NCBI RefSeq assembly: GCF_008017755.1
Contig: NZ_VRTS01000004.1
Location: forward strand, 186,001-250,000
DNA from: Alkalisalibacterium limincola
Lineage (GTDB): Bacteria > Pseudomonadota > Gammaproteobacteria > Xanthomonadales > Xanthomonadaceae
Reading direction: 5' to 3'
DNA: 64,000 nucleotides
This document shows, in pieces, positions 29,712 to 38,147 of the stretch (position 1 is the first letter of the stretch; each line of letters begins with the position of its first letter). A program made the position numbers and the translations under genes. The notes beneath the pieces are model-generated. The model did not search any database, was not told the origin of the DNA, and saw only the letters and a program-made list of their open reading frames with translations.

Positions 29712-30823
29712 CAGTCGATGGCGCATTGCCGCGGCAGGTCCAGCGCATCGGCGATGTCGGCCCAGTCGAAGGCGGCGATGCCCCGGTCGTCGTGCACCGC
29801 GAACAGGACGCCGTCGGGGAACTCGCGTGTCCCGGCGGCATACAGGGCGATGCCGTCCGTATTGGCCGTCGTGCGTCCGGTGAACGCGGAGTGCAGCGCG
29901 AGGCTCTCCCGGTCATAGACCAGGAAGCGGGAATGGTCCACCTGCTGGTCGGTCGAGAGCCAGTAGCCGCTGCCATCAGGGCAGGCCCACAGGGCGATGC
30001 CCTCGGGGTCGCCGCGATAGGTGCCCAGGCCCAGGTCCCGGTTGGCGTAGCCGCCGTCGAGGCCGTAGACCCGCAACCGCAGGCCGTCGGGCGCGTGTTC
30101 GTCGGCCACCAGCAGGCGTCCATGCAAGGGGTCGCCCCAGACAGACTCCGTGGCGCGGATCGCGCCTGCGTCGGTGGTTTCCCCGAAGCTTCCGCGGTAT
30201 TCCACCTCCAGGTTCTCGTGTGCGCCGGACACGTGGAAACGGTGGAGGCGGCGATGCAGGGTTTCCAGCGGCGGGACGATGTCGAAGCGTTCGCCCAGCA
30301 TGAAACTGTCGGTGATGATGACCTCGAGCTGTCCCGGCGCGATCTCGTGGACCCAGATGCCATACGGCGCCTGCAACTGCTCCTCGCCGAAGCTGCCGAG
30401 CGGCTCGAAGCCCGGCAGTTCCAGGACCTGGACGCGATGGTTGTCGCGCTCGGTGACGAAGACCAGGTCGCCATGCACGGCGATGCCGTTGGGCCGGTTG
30501 AAGCTTCCCGGCGCGTCGCCCGGACCGCCGATGCGCGCGATCAGTCCACCGTCGTCGCCGGCGTGGACCTGTACCTGGTGCGAGCGCTTCGCCGTGGCCA
30601 GGACCCAAAGGTCGCCCTCCGGCGTGAGCCAGGTGGCCAGCGAATCGAGTTCCCCGGCCTCCTGGTCGTCGGTCACCCAGCGCTCCACGACGACCTCCTG
30701 CATCGGAGGCTCGACCCGCACGGGGTCGATCGATGCGCGTGACTCCGGGGCATCGGGGCCGGGGACGGACGCGCACGCTGCGATCAGCGGGAGCAGGAGG
30801 AAGGCAGCCGACTTCGGGCTCAT
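29711..30823 (-). CDS. Phytase-like beta-propeller lipoprotein
   Basis: 370 aa lipoprotein starting at ATG 30823, with lipobox IAAC at about residue 17 (LLPLIAACAS). The rest looks like a six-bladed propeller. NHL-like blades come first (GSFNRPNGIAVHGDLVFVTE, QAPYGIWVHEIAPGQLEVII). The C-terminal half resembles bacterial 3-phytase propellers (DPEGIALWACPDGSGYWLST, ANTDGIALYAAGTREFPDGV, VHDDRGIAAFDWADIADAL). A phytase releases phosphate from inositol phosphates using calcium at acidic residues, but I cannot confirm all calcium ligands, so activity is inference. Its stop overlaps the M23 peptidase start. Confidence 0.78.
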   Translation of the reverse strand: MSPKSAAFLLLPLIAACASVPGPDAPESRASIDPVRVEPPMQEVVVERWVTDDQEAGELDSLATWLTPEGDLWVLATAKRSHQVQVHAGDDGGLIARIGGPGDAPGSFNRPNGIAVHGDLVFVTERDNHRVQVLELPGFEPLGSFGEEQLQAPYGIWVHEIAPGQLEVIITDSFMLGERFDIVPPLETLHRRLHRFHVSGAHENLEVEYRGSFGETTDAGAIRATESVWGDPLHGRLLVADEHAPDGLRLRVYGLDGGYANRDLGLGTYRGDPEGIALWACPDGSGYWLSTDQQVDHSRFLVYDRESLALHSAFTGRTTANTDGIALYAAGTREFPDGVLFAVHDDRGIAAFDWADIADALDLPRQCAID

Positions 30824-30892
30824 GGCGTCGATGCGGGGTTCAGGACGCGACAGCATACGACACGCTCGTCACGGCCGCGCGAAGCTGCCGCC

Positions 30893-32275
30893 TCAGCACT
30901 CGATGACGTTGACGGCCAGGCCGCCGCGCGAGGTTTCCTTGTACTTGTCGCGCATGTCGCGGCCGGTATCGCGCATCGTCTTGATCACCTTGTCGAGCGA
31001 CACACGGTGCTTGCCGTCGCCGCGCAGGGCCATGCGCGAGGCATTGATCGCCTTGACCGCCCCCATCGCGTTGCGCTCGATGCAGGGAATCTGCACCAGG
31101 CCGGCGATCGGGTCGCAGGTCAGCCCCAGGTTGTGCTCCATGCCGATCTCGGCGGCGTTCTCGACCTGCCAGATGCTGCCGCCCAACGCCGCCGTCAGGC
31201 CGCCGGCGGCCATCGAGCAGGCCACGCCCACTTCGCCCTGGCAGCCCACCTCCGCGCCGGATATCGACGCATTCTCCTTGTAGAGGATGCCGATCGCGCC
31301 GGCGGTGAGCAGGAAGTCGAACACACCCTGTTCGTCGGCCTTGGGGCAGAACCGCTCGTAATAGCGCAGCACCGCCGGGACGATGCCGGCCGCGCCATTG
31401 GTCGGGGCGGTGACCACGCGGCCGCCGGCGGCGTTCTCTTCGTTCACCGCCAGCGCATACAGGTTGACCCAGTCCAGGATCGTCAGCGGGTCACGCAGGG
31501 AGTTCTCGGGGCGGCCATTGAGGCCGGCGTAGAGCGCCGGTGCGCGACGGGCCACCTTCAGGCCGCCCGGCAGCTCGCCGCCGTTGCGGATGCCGCGCTC
31601 GATACACGATTCCATCGCCTCCCAGAGCTGCCGCAGGCCGCTGCGGATCTCATCGGCACTCCTCCAGGCCTGTTCGTTGGCGAACACGAGCTCGGCAATG
31701 CTCAGGCCCTCGCGTTCACAGGTGTCGAGCAGTTCGTCGCCGGAGGAGAACGGATGCGCCACGCGGGTCGTGTCGGCGACGATCCTGTCCTCGGCGGCTT
31801 CGTCCTGGTTCACCACGAAGCCACCACCCACCGAGTAGTACTCCCGGCTGGCGATTTCGCCGCCTTCGGCATCGAACGCGGCGAAGCGCATGCCGTTGCT
31901 GTGGTGGGGCAGCTTCTGGCGCTTGTTGAACACCAGGTCGGCCTTCTCGTCGAAGTCGATCTCGTGGCCGCCGTGCAGGCGGATGCGCTTCGCGCTGCGG
32001 ATGCGCGACAGGGTGTCCGGGATCACGTCGGGGTCGACGTGGTCGGGCCAGTGCCCCTCCAGGCCCATCATGACCGCCTTGTCGGTGCCGTGGCCACGGC
32101 CGGTGAGCGCGAGCGAGCCGAACAGTTCCACCCGCACCCGCGCGCAGCGCTCCAGGTCGCCGGCTTCGTGCAGCCAGCGCTCCACGAAGCGCGCTGCCGC
32201 CCGCATCGGGCCCACGGTATGGGAGGACGATGGGCCGATGCCGATCTTGAAGAGGTCGAAAATGCTGACAGCCAT
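30893..32275 (-). CDS. sdaA: L-serine ammonia-lyase (iron-sulfur dependent)
   Basis: Single-chain L-serine dehydratase converting serine to pyruvate and ammonia with a [4Fe-4S] cluster. 460 aa, the usual length. The N-terminal beta domain begins [20 protein letters not shown] in E. coli and here reads [19 protein letters not shown]. The alpha domain carries the cluster region: [19 protein letters not shown], then [20 protein letters not shown], with cysteines matching known ligands. Also visible is [19 protein letters not shown]. The ATG at 32275 is 58 bases from the divergent small CxxC protein. Probably single-gene; no serine transporter is adjacent. Confidence 0.96.
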   Translation of the reverse strand: MAVSIFDLFKIGIGPSSSHTVGPMRAAARFVERWLHEAGDLERCARVRVELFGSLALTGRGHGTDKAVMMGLEGHWPDHVDPDVIPDTLSRIRSAKRIRLHGGHEIDFDEKADLVFNKRQKLPHHSNGMRFAAFDAEGGEIASREYYSVGGGFVVNQDEAAEDRIVADTTRVAHPFSSGDELLDTCEREGLSIAELVFANEQAWRSADEIRSGLRQLWEAMESCIERGIRNGGELPGGLKVARRAPALYAGLNGRPENSLRDPLTILDWVNLYALAVNEENAAGGRVVTAPTNGAAGIVPAVLRYYERFCPKADEQGVFDFLLTAGAIGILYKENASISGAEVGCQGEVGVACSMAAGGLTAALGGSIWQVENAAEIGMEHNLGLTCDPIAGLVQIPCIERNAMGAVKAINASRMALRGDGKHRVSLDKVIKTMRDTGRDMRDKYKETSRGGLAVNVIEC

Positions 32276-32333
32276 GGGTGGATTCCGGCGGATTCACGCC
32301 TATTCTAAGGCCCCTTTGCATGAACCCGGACCG

Positions 32334-32561
32334 ATGCGGCTGAGCCTGTACCAACGCGACGACTGCCACCTGTGCGACCTGGCGCTGGAGGAACTGGCGC
32401 GCGCGCGCGCGCCGGAGTTCGAAAGCGTCTGGATCGACGGTGACAGCGGACTTGAAGCCCGTTACGGACTGCGCGTGCCGGTATTGCGCGAGGAAACCAG
32501 CGGCCGCGAGCTCGACTGGCCCTTCGACGCCCAGGCCATCGCGCACTTCCTGGCGGGCTGA
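32334..32561 (+). CDS. Small glutaredoxin-like CxxC protein
   Basis: 75 aa thioredoxin-fold protein (glutaredoxin-like, DUF836 type). It starts MRLSLYQRDDCHLCDLAL, so the redox pair is CHLC. The rest is ESVWIDGDSGLEARYGLRVP (with the cis-Pro VPVL typical of the fold) and ELDWPFDAQAIAHFL. ATG 32334 gives the usual position of the CXXC near residue 11; the longer open frame upstream overlaps sdaA on the other strand and is not conserved. A TATTCT box (32301-32306) lies 28 bases upstream. The function of the family is not firmly known. Confidence 0.86.
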   Translation: MRLSLYQRDDCHLCDLALEELARARAPEFESVWIDGDSGLEARYGLRVPVLREETSGRELDWPFDAQAIAHFLAG

Positions 32562-32576
32562 CCCGACCCGGGGGCA

Positions 32577-33134
32577 TCAGTCGATGCGTTCAAGCTCCAG
32601 GCGGGTGACCACCCGCACTGCATGCCGGATGTCCGCGTCGCTGCCCCAGTCGCCACCGCCGACCTCGAAGGCGGTGCGGTCCAGCGTCGCCTCGCCTTCA
32701 AGCACGGCAGGCGAACCCTGGCTGAAGCTGAACTCCAGCGTCACCGGCTGCGTGACGCCACGCAGCGTCAACTCGCCGTCGGCGGCGTAGCGGCCGTCGT
32801 CGAGCGCCCGGAAGCGCTCGGCCACGTAGTGGGCCATCGGCTCGCGGCGGGTGCGGAAGAAGTCGGCGCTCTGCAGCGTCTCGTCACGCTCCGCATTCCG
32901 GGTGTCGGCGCTGCGCAGGTCGATGTCGACCTCGAAGCGGGCCTGGTCCAGTGCGTCGGGATCAAAGCGGATGGCGGCATTGAACGCCCCGAACTGGCCG
33001 CTGAAATCCTCACCCTGTGCCGAACCGACGAAGCCCAGCGTCGACGACTCCGCGACCGCCTCCCAGTCGGCGGCGTGTGCCATGGCGGTGGCGCCCGGCA
33101 AAAGGACGAGGAAACTCAGCAGGCGCTTGATCAT
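32577..33134 (-). CDS. YceI-family periplasmic protein (first of two)
   Basis: 185 aa YceI-family lipocalin-like protein, which binds isoprenoid or other amphiphilic ligands in the periplasm. The signal peptide is residues 1-21 (cleavage after AMAHA). Mature motifs are SSTLGFVGSAQGEDFSGQF, ARFEVDIDLRSADTRNAERD, SADFFRTRREPMAHYVAERF, and the family pattern LTLRGVTQPVTLEFSF. It is the last gene of a three-gene operon with cytochrome b561 and a second YceI-like protein; its start overlaps the b561 stop by 4 bases (ATGA). The order suggests a joint periplasmic redox or quinone-binding role (inference). Confidence 0.88.
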   Translation of the reverse strand: MIKRLLSFLVLLPGATAMAHAADWEAVAESSTLGFVGSAQGEDFSGQFGAFNAAIRFDPDALDQARFEVDIDLRSADTRNAERDETLQSADFFRTRREPMAHYVAERFRALDDGRYAADGELTLRGVTQPVTLEFSFSQGSPAVLEGEATLDRTAFEVGGGDWGSDADIRHAVRVVTRLELERID

Positions 33135-33706
33135 TCTGGTGCTCCGGTGCGTGGTCGTTCTCCCGTTCCCGGCAGCATGCGCAGCAGCGTGCGGTCACGG
33201 TCGACGAGGTGATGTTTGATCGCAGCGGCTGAATGCAGCAGCACCAGCATGCAGATCAGGTAGTAGCCCCAGCGATGCAGGTTGCGCGCGAGGGCCTTGA
33301 GTTCTGGGTCGGGACTGGCGATGGCCGGCAGGTTGAACTGGCCGAACCACTGCAGGGGAAAATTCGAGGCCGAGTTGTACAGCCAGCCGCTCAGCGGCAT
33401 CGCGATCATCAGGCCGTAGAGCAGCCAGTGGGTCGTCGTGGCGGCGGCGTGCTGCCAGCGTGGCGTGCCGGGTTCGGGCGCGGGTGCGCCCGCGTAGAGC
33501 CGCCAACCCAGGCGCAGCACCACCAGGGCCAGTATCGTCAGTCCGATCGACTTGTGCAGCGCGTACATGCGCAGCTTCGCCATCGAATTGGGCATGTCCA
33601 CCATGTACAGGCCGATGCCGATCATCGCCAGGATGCCGATCGCCAGCAGCCAGTGGAAGCCGATGCTGACCAGGCCCCAGCGATCGCGCGTGTTGGCGAG
33701 TCTCAT
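33131..33706 (-). CDS. Cytochrome b561-family membrane protein
   Basis: 191 aa di-heme b-type cytochrome with four membrane helices (YodB/CybB family). Likely axial histidines are in GFHWLLAIGIL (helix 1), MYALHKSIGLTIL (helix 2), THWLLYGLMIAMPLSGW (helix 3) and MLVLLHSAAAIKHH (helix 4). It is the middle gene of the YceI-b561-YceI operon, with 4-base overlaps on both sides. It is probably quinol-linked electron transfer at the inner membrane; the partner could be a YceI-carried lipid ligand. Family assignment is firm; electron donor and acceptor are not known from sequence. Confidence 0.9.
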   Translation of the reverse strand: MRLANTRDRWGLVSIGFHWLLAIGILAMIGIGLYMVDMPNSMAKLRMYALHKSIGLTILALVVLRLGWRLYAGAPAPEPGTPRWQHAAATTTHWLLYGLMIAMPLSGWLYNSASNFPLQWFGQFNLPAIASPDPELKALARNLHRWGYYLICMLVLLHSAAAIKHHLVDRDRTLLRMLPGTGERPRTGAPE

Positions 33707-34362
33707 CGCTCTTCCTCCGGCGGCACCGGCCTGTCCGCGGCAGCTGGCCCGGCCGCCTCCACGTCCCCGGTGATCCGCCCGCGGGTCGCTTCGAGTTCGA
33801 TGATCACCTCGACTTCGTTGCCGATCACGTTGGGGTATCGGTCGAGCCCGAACTCGCGACGGTCGAGACGGGTGGTCGCCGAGAAACCGACCGTGCGACG
33901 GAAGTTGACCGGATTGCGCCCGGCCTCGTTGAGTCGTGCGCTGAGCGACACTGCCCGGGTGGTGCCGGCGATGCTCAGGTCGCCATGGATCATCGCCGCG
34001 CCGTCACCCAGGGGTTCCACGCGGGTCGACCGGAAGCGCACCTCCGGATGGTTGCGTTCGTCGAAGAAGCCGCGCGCGAGCATGCGCTGGTTCCAGTCCT
34101 CGTCGCCGAAATCGATCCTGGCGACCGGGAGCCTCACGTCCACGCGCGAGTCCTCCCATTGCCCGGGATCGAAATGGAGCGCGCCGACGACGCCGGAGAC
34201 CGTCGCGATGGAGCGGGAGAATCCGGCGTGGCCGACCAGGAACACCACCCGGGTATGCACCGGGTCGATGTTGTAGCTGGGCGGCTCCGAAGCGCCGGCC
34301 CAGGCCGGCGACAGCAGCACGAATGCGGCGATACCGTTGCGGATGACAGGGTTCAATCCCAC
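33703..34362 (-). CDS. YceI-family periplasmic protein (second, divergent paralogue)
   Basis: 219 aa YceI-family protein and the first gene of the operon. The signal peptide is about residues 1-25 (MGLNPVIRNGIAAFVLLSPA, then WAGA). The mature start YNIDPVHTRVVFLVGHAGFS is typical. It is followed by GALHFDPGQWEDSRVDVRLP, the core AARGFFDERNHPEVRF-like segment (LARGFFDERNHPEVRFRST) and GDLSIAGTTRAVSLSARL. The C-terminal tail after residue 195 is Glu/Ala/Pro-rich. It differs clearly from the other YceI copy two genes downstream, so the two probably bind different ligands. It is divergent from the large sensor kinase across 184 bases. Confidence 0.88.
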   Translation of the reverse strand: MGLNPVIRNGIAAFVLLSPAWAGASEPPSYNIDPVHTRVVFLVGHAGFSRSIATVSGVVGALHFDPGQWEDSRVDVRLPVARIDFGDEDWNQRMLARGFFDERNHPEVRFRSTRVEPLGDGAAMIHGDLSIAGTTRAVSLSARLNEAGRNPVNFRRTVGFSATTRLDRREFGLDRYPNVIGNEVEVIIELEATRGRITGDVEAAGPAAADRPVPPEEER

Positions 34363-34546
34363 GCGATGACCTCCCTTGCGGCTGCATCGAGCCTACACGC
34401 TGGACGCTTCGATATTGCCGGTCCCGCCGCGTAGCGGGCGTGAGTGTCCGTGGCCCAGGCGGTATTCTCCCCGGCCCCTGCCGCAGACCCAAGCTTGCGG
34501 GCGCAACGGTGCGTTGCGAACATCGCCCCGGGGAACTCTCAAGGGA

Positions 34547-37500
34547 ATGCTCGTGCGCCAGTGGATTTGCGCAGTTGTGGCCTGCCTGGTACTGGCAACG
34601 CCGGTCGTGGCCAGTCCCGTGCTGCCTGAAACGCCACGGTTCCGGCACTTCGGCGTGGGCGACGGCCTGCCCAGCCGGGTGGTCTACGCGATGGTGCAGG
34701 ACCACGAGGGCTATCTGTGGTTCGCCACCGGCGATGGACTGGCGCGCTTCGACGGCCTGGACTGGGATGTCTTCCGCCACGACCCGGCCGACCCCGACTC
34801 CATTCCCGGCAACGGCGTGATCGCATTGGCGGTGGACTCCTCCAATCGCCTCTGGCTGGGGCTGGAGGGACAGGGGCTGGCGCGGTTGTCCGCCGACCGC
34901 AGTCGCTTCGAGCACCTGCGTGGCGACCACGAGGAGGCCTTCGCGGGGCCCTACGTGTGGGCGTTGCGCGAAACCCCGGACGGCGCGATGTGGGTCGGCA
35001 CGTTCCAGGAAGGCCTGTACCGCCGTGATGCCGATGGCGGCGTGCGCCACTTCATGCCCGACCCGGAGCGCGACGACGCCCTTCCGTCCGACGTCGTGCT
35101 GTCTCTGGATGTCGACCACCAGGACCGGCTCTGGGTCGCGACCAGTCGCGGGGCCGCCTGGTGGGACGGTGAGCGCTTCCACACCGTCGCGCTGGCGGCG
35201 GACGACCCGCCGCTCGTGGTGTCGCTCGGCATCGACGACGCGGGGCAGCCCTGGTTCGGACAGCGCGACCGGTACCTGCGCAGGAAGCCCGACGGCAGCA
35301 TCGAGCGCCAGGTGGTCGACGCGGTGGTCCATGGCGTGCTCGACGTGGACGATGGCCTGGTCTGGCTGGCCACCGGCCGGGGACTCATGGCGCTGCACGC
35401 TGAGGGAATCCGCGAGGACGCCTATGGCCACCCGGCGCTGGCGCGCGCGTCCCTGCAGCAGGCCATGATCGACCGCGAGGGCAGCCTGTGGCTGGTCGGC
35501 ATGGGCGGGGCGTGGCAGCTGGCTTCCGGATGGCAGCGATTCGCATCGTTCCAGCCCGGCCCCTCGGAGGGCGAGGGCCTGTCGAGCGACCTGGTGCGCG
35601 GCATGGCCCCGGACGGGAGGGGCGGCGTGTGGCTCGCCGGGCAGAACGGCCTCGACCACCTGGACCTGGCCTCGGGCCGCATCCGTCGGGGCGCCGAGCA
35701 CTTCGCGCATGCCGGAACCGGCCTGTGGGCGATGGCTCCGGCGGAGGATGGACGCCTGTGGATCGGACGCTCCGGTGGCTTGTCGCTGGTGGACCCGGCG
35801 GGCGGCGAGACGCGATCGTGGAGCAGGGAGGACGAAGGCGAGGACAGCGACGTGCTGGCCGGGCCCGTCGACCTGCTGCACGTCGATGCGCGCGGATGGC
35901 TGTGGGTGGGCAACCATGGCGGAGGCATCCAGGTGCGCGACGCGGCGGGCGCCGTCCTGTACGCCTTGCGCCCCGGGGATGGCCAGGGCCTGGAATGGCC
36001 CGATCCCGAACAGATCGCCGACGGACCCGACGGCGAGGTCTGGGTCGCCGATGCTGGCGGGTTGCTGCGCTGGAACGCCACCGGGCAGCGCCTCGAGCGC
36101 GTCCCGGGCGCTCCGGAGGACCGCGTCTATACGTTTGCCTGGCGTGACCCGGGGACGGTGTGGCTGCATCGCTTCACCGCGCTGGAGCGTTATCGCTACG
36201 ACGGCCACGCCCTGCATCTGGAAGATGTCGTCGACGCGGGGCATGGCCTGGCGGCCGTGGAGTCGGGCGGGCTGTTGATCGACGATGCCGACGCACTGTG
36301 GCTCTCGACGAGCCGCGGGTTGCTGCACCGTTCGCCGCAGGGAGTCCTGCGGATGTTCGGCCTTCGCGACGGCCTGCCGGCCCAGGACTTCTACACGCGG
36401 CCGATGCTCCAGCTCGACAACGGCGTCGGCGTGGCCTCGACCCAGGGCGGCCTGGTCCTGTTCGATCCCGGTTTCAACGAGCAGCGCGAGGCCAGCCTGC
36501 CGGTGCAGGTCAAGGGCCTGGAGGTGCGCCGCGACGACCACGAGCTCGCCCTCGATCCCACGGCCCCACTGGTCCTGGGGCACGGCGACCGCGACCTGCG
36601 GATCAGCGTGAGACTGCTCTCCTTCGTCGATCCGGCCGGGCATCGCTACCGGATGCGCCTGTCCCAGCATGATGCGGACTGGGTGTCGCTGGGTTCGATC
36701 GGCGAGCGCACGCTGACCCGGCTCCAGCCGGGCGAATACCGCCTCGACATCCAGGCCTCCGACGCGTCGGGCCGCTGGTCCCCGGTGCGCACGCTGGAGA
36801 TCAGGGCGCTGCCCCCGTGGTGGCAGACCCGTTGGGCCTGGCTGGCCTATCTCGCCCTGGCCCTGTTGCTGGCTTCCTGGGGCGCCACCATCTTCCGGCT
36901 CAGGCTGGCTCGCCGCCACGCGCTGGAACTTGCCGAGCAGCAGCGGCGCATGGCCGAGCAGGCTTCACAGGCCAAGACCGAGTTCCTGGCGACCCTCGGG
37001 CACGAAGTGCGCACGCCCATGACGGGCGTGCTTGGCATGAGCGAGCTCCTGCTCCAGTCGGACCTGACGCAGAAACAGCGCGGCCAGGTGGGTGCGATCC
37101 ATCTCGCCGGACGTCACCTGCTGCGACTGGTCAACGACGCGCTGGACCTGGCCCGCATCGAGGCCGGGAAGCTGGTGCTGGAGAGCCAGCCGTTCCGTGT
37201 CAGGACGCTGGTCAACGAGGTCGCCGACCTGCTGCGGCCGCTGGCCGCGAAGAAGGGCCTGTCGTTCGAATGCGAGTTCTCCGCCGACCTGCCCGAAGCG
37301 GTGCAGGGCGACCAGTACCGGGTCCGGCAGATCCTCCTCAACCTGGGCTCCAACGCGATCAAGTTCACCGAGCACGGCGGCGTGTCGATCCGGGTGAGCA
37401 GGCGCGGCAACTGGCTCGACCTCGCCGTGCGCGACACCGGCCCGGGGCTCAATGCGGAGCAGCGCGAACGGCTGTTCCAGCGTTTCGAGCAGGCCCATGC

Positions 37501-38095
37501 CGTGGGCACGCATGCCCGGCAGGGCGGGAGCGGGCTGGGGCTGGCGATCTCGCAGGAGCTCGCCGCAGCGATGGGCGGGCGCATCAGCCTCGATTCCAGC
37601 CCCGGCGAGGGCTCGTGTTTCGAGGTCAGCTTGCCGCTGGATGCCGTCCCGGTGGAACTGCTCGGCGTTGCACCGGCGGCCGCGTCGTCCCGGGCGCAGC
37701 CCTCCGCGGCGCTCGACGTGCTGCTGGTGGAGGACGACGCGATCGTGGCCGAGGTCATCGAAGGCCTGCTTCAGGCCCAGGGGCATCGCGTGGTGCACGC
37801 GCCCCACGGGCTCGCCGCACTCTCGCAGCTGGCCCGCCGGCCCTTCGACCTCGCGTTCCTCGACCTCGACCTTCCCGGACTGCACGGGGTGGAACTGGCA
37901 CGCCTCATCCGCCAGCAGGGCCACGGGCTTGCCCTGCTGGCCATCACCGCGCGCGCGGACGCGGACGCGGAGCCTGCCGCGCTTGCGGCCGGCATGAACG
38001 GGTTCCTGCGCAAGCCCTTGACCGCCGACGCACTGGCCGTGGCGATCGCCCGGTCTTGCCCGGCCGCCCCGACACCGGCTGAAAGCGATCGGTGA
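34547..38095 (+). CDS. Propeller-type hybrid sensor histidine kinase (Reg_prop, Y_Y_Y, HisKA, HATPase, REC)
   Basis: 1182 aa hybrid two-component sensor. A signal peptide or first helix (residues 1-24, VVACLVLATPVVA) is followed by about 700 residues of two-bladed periplasmic propeller repeats (YLWFATGDGLARFDGLDWD; MWVGTFQEGLYRRD; LWIGRSGGLSLVD). A Y_Y_Y domain (FVDPAGHRYRMRLSQHD) precedes a membrane helix at about residue 765. HisKA has FLATLGHEVRTPMTGVLG, the ATPase has SNAIKF, DTGPGL and GSGLGLAIS, and REC has LLVEDDA, FLDLDLP and the lysine in LRKPL. No HTH output domain is fused, unlike HTCS regulators. ATG 34547 is chosen for the signal sequence. A TATTCT box lies 79 bases upstream. Confidence 0.92.
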   Translation: MLVRQWICAVVACLVLATPVVASPVLPETPRFRHFGVGDGLPSRVVYAMVQDHEGYLWFATGDGLARFDGLDWDVFRHDPADPDSIPGNGVIALAVDSSNRLWLGLEGQGLARLSADRSRFEHLRGDHEEAFAGPYVWALRETPDGAMWVGTFQEGLYRRDADGGVRHFMPDPERDDALPSDVVLSLDVDHQDRLWVATSRGAAWWDGERFHTVALAADDPPLVVSLGIDDAGQPWFGQRDRYLRRKPDGSIERQVVDAVVHGVLDVDDGLVWLATGRGLMALHAEGIREDAYGHPALARASLQQAMIDREGSLWLVGMGGAWQLASGWQRFASFQPGPSEGEGLSSDLVRGMAPDGRGGVWLAGQNGLDHLDLASGRIRRGAEHFAHAGTGLWAMAPAEDGRLWIGRSGGLSLVDPAGGETRSWSREDEGEDSDVLAGPVDLLHVDARGWLWVGNHGGGIQVRDAAGAVLYALRPGDGQGLEWPDPEQIADGPDGEVWVADAGGLLRWNATGQRLERVPGAPEDRVYTFAWRDPGTVWLHRFTALERYRYDGHALHLEDVVDAGHGLAAVESGGLLIDDADALWLSTSRGLLHRSPQGVLRMFGLRDGLPAQDFYTRPMLQLDNGVGVASTQGGLVLFDPGFNEQREASLPVQVKGLEVRRDDHELALDPTAPLVLGHGDRDLRISVRLLSFVDPAGHRYRMRLSQHDADWVSLGSIGERTLTRLQPGEYRLDIQASDASGRWSPVRTLEIRALPPWWQTRWAWLAYLALALLLASWGATIFRLRLARRHALELAEQQRRMAEQASQAKTEFLATLGHEVRTPMTGVLGMSELLLQSDLTQKQRGQVGAIHLAGRHLLRLVNDALDLARIEAGKLVLESQPFRVRTLVNEVADLLRPLAAKKGLSFECEFSADLPEAVQGDQYRVRQILLNLGSNAIKFTEHGGVSIRVSRRGNWLDLAVRDTGPGLNAEQRERLFQRFEQAHAVGTHARQGGSGLGLAISQELAAAMGGRISLDSSPGEGSCFEVSLPLDAVPVELLGVAPAAASSRAQPSAALDVLLVEDDAIVAEVIEGLLQAQGHRVVHAPHGLAALSQLARRPFDLAFLDLDLPGLHGVELARLIRQQGHGLALLAITARADADAEPAALAAGMNGFLRKPLTADALAVAIARSCPAAPTPAESDR

Positions 38096-38147
38096 CTGGG
38101 TTAGTCTTGCGAACTGGTTTCCCGATAGATATTCAGGAGTTCGTCAC

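Noticed and set aside
34363-34546. Hidden small gene in the largest intergenic gap
   Set aside because: Only short frames without conserved residues; the region looks like a divergent promoter region with a TATTCT box.
34004-36919. 971-residue minus-strand frame opposite the sensor kinase and YceI gene
   Set aside because: Overlaps the propeller part of the sensor and a YceI gene, with no domain signature of its own.
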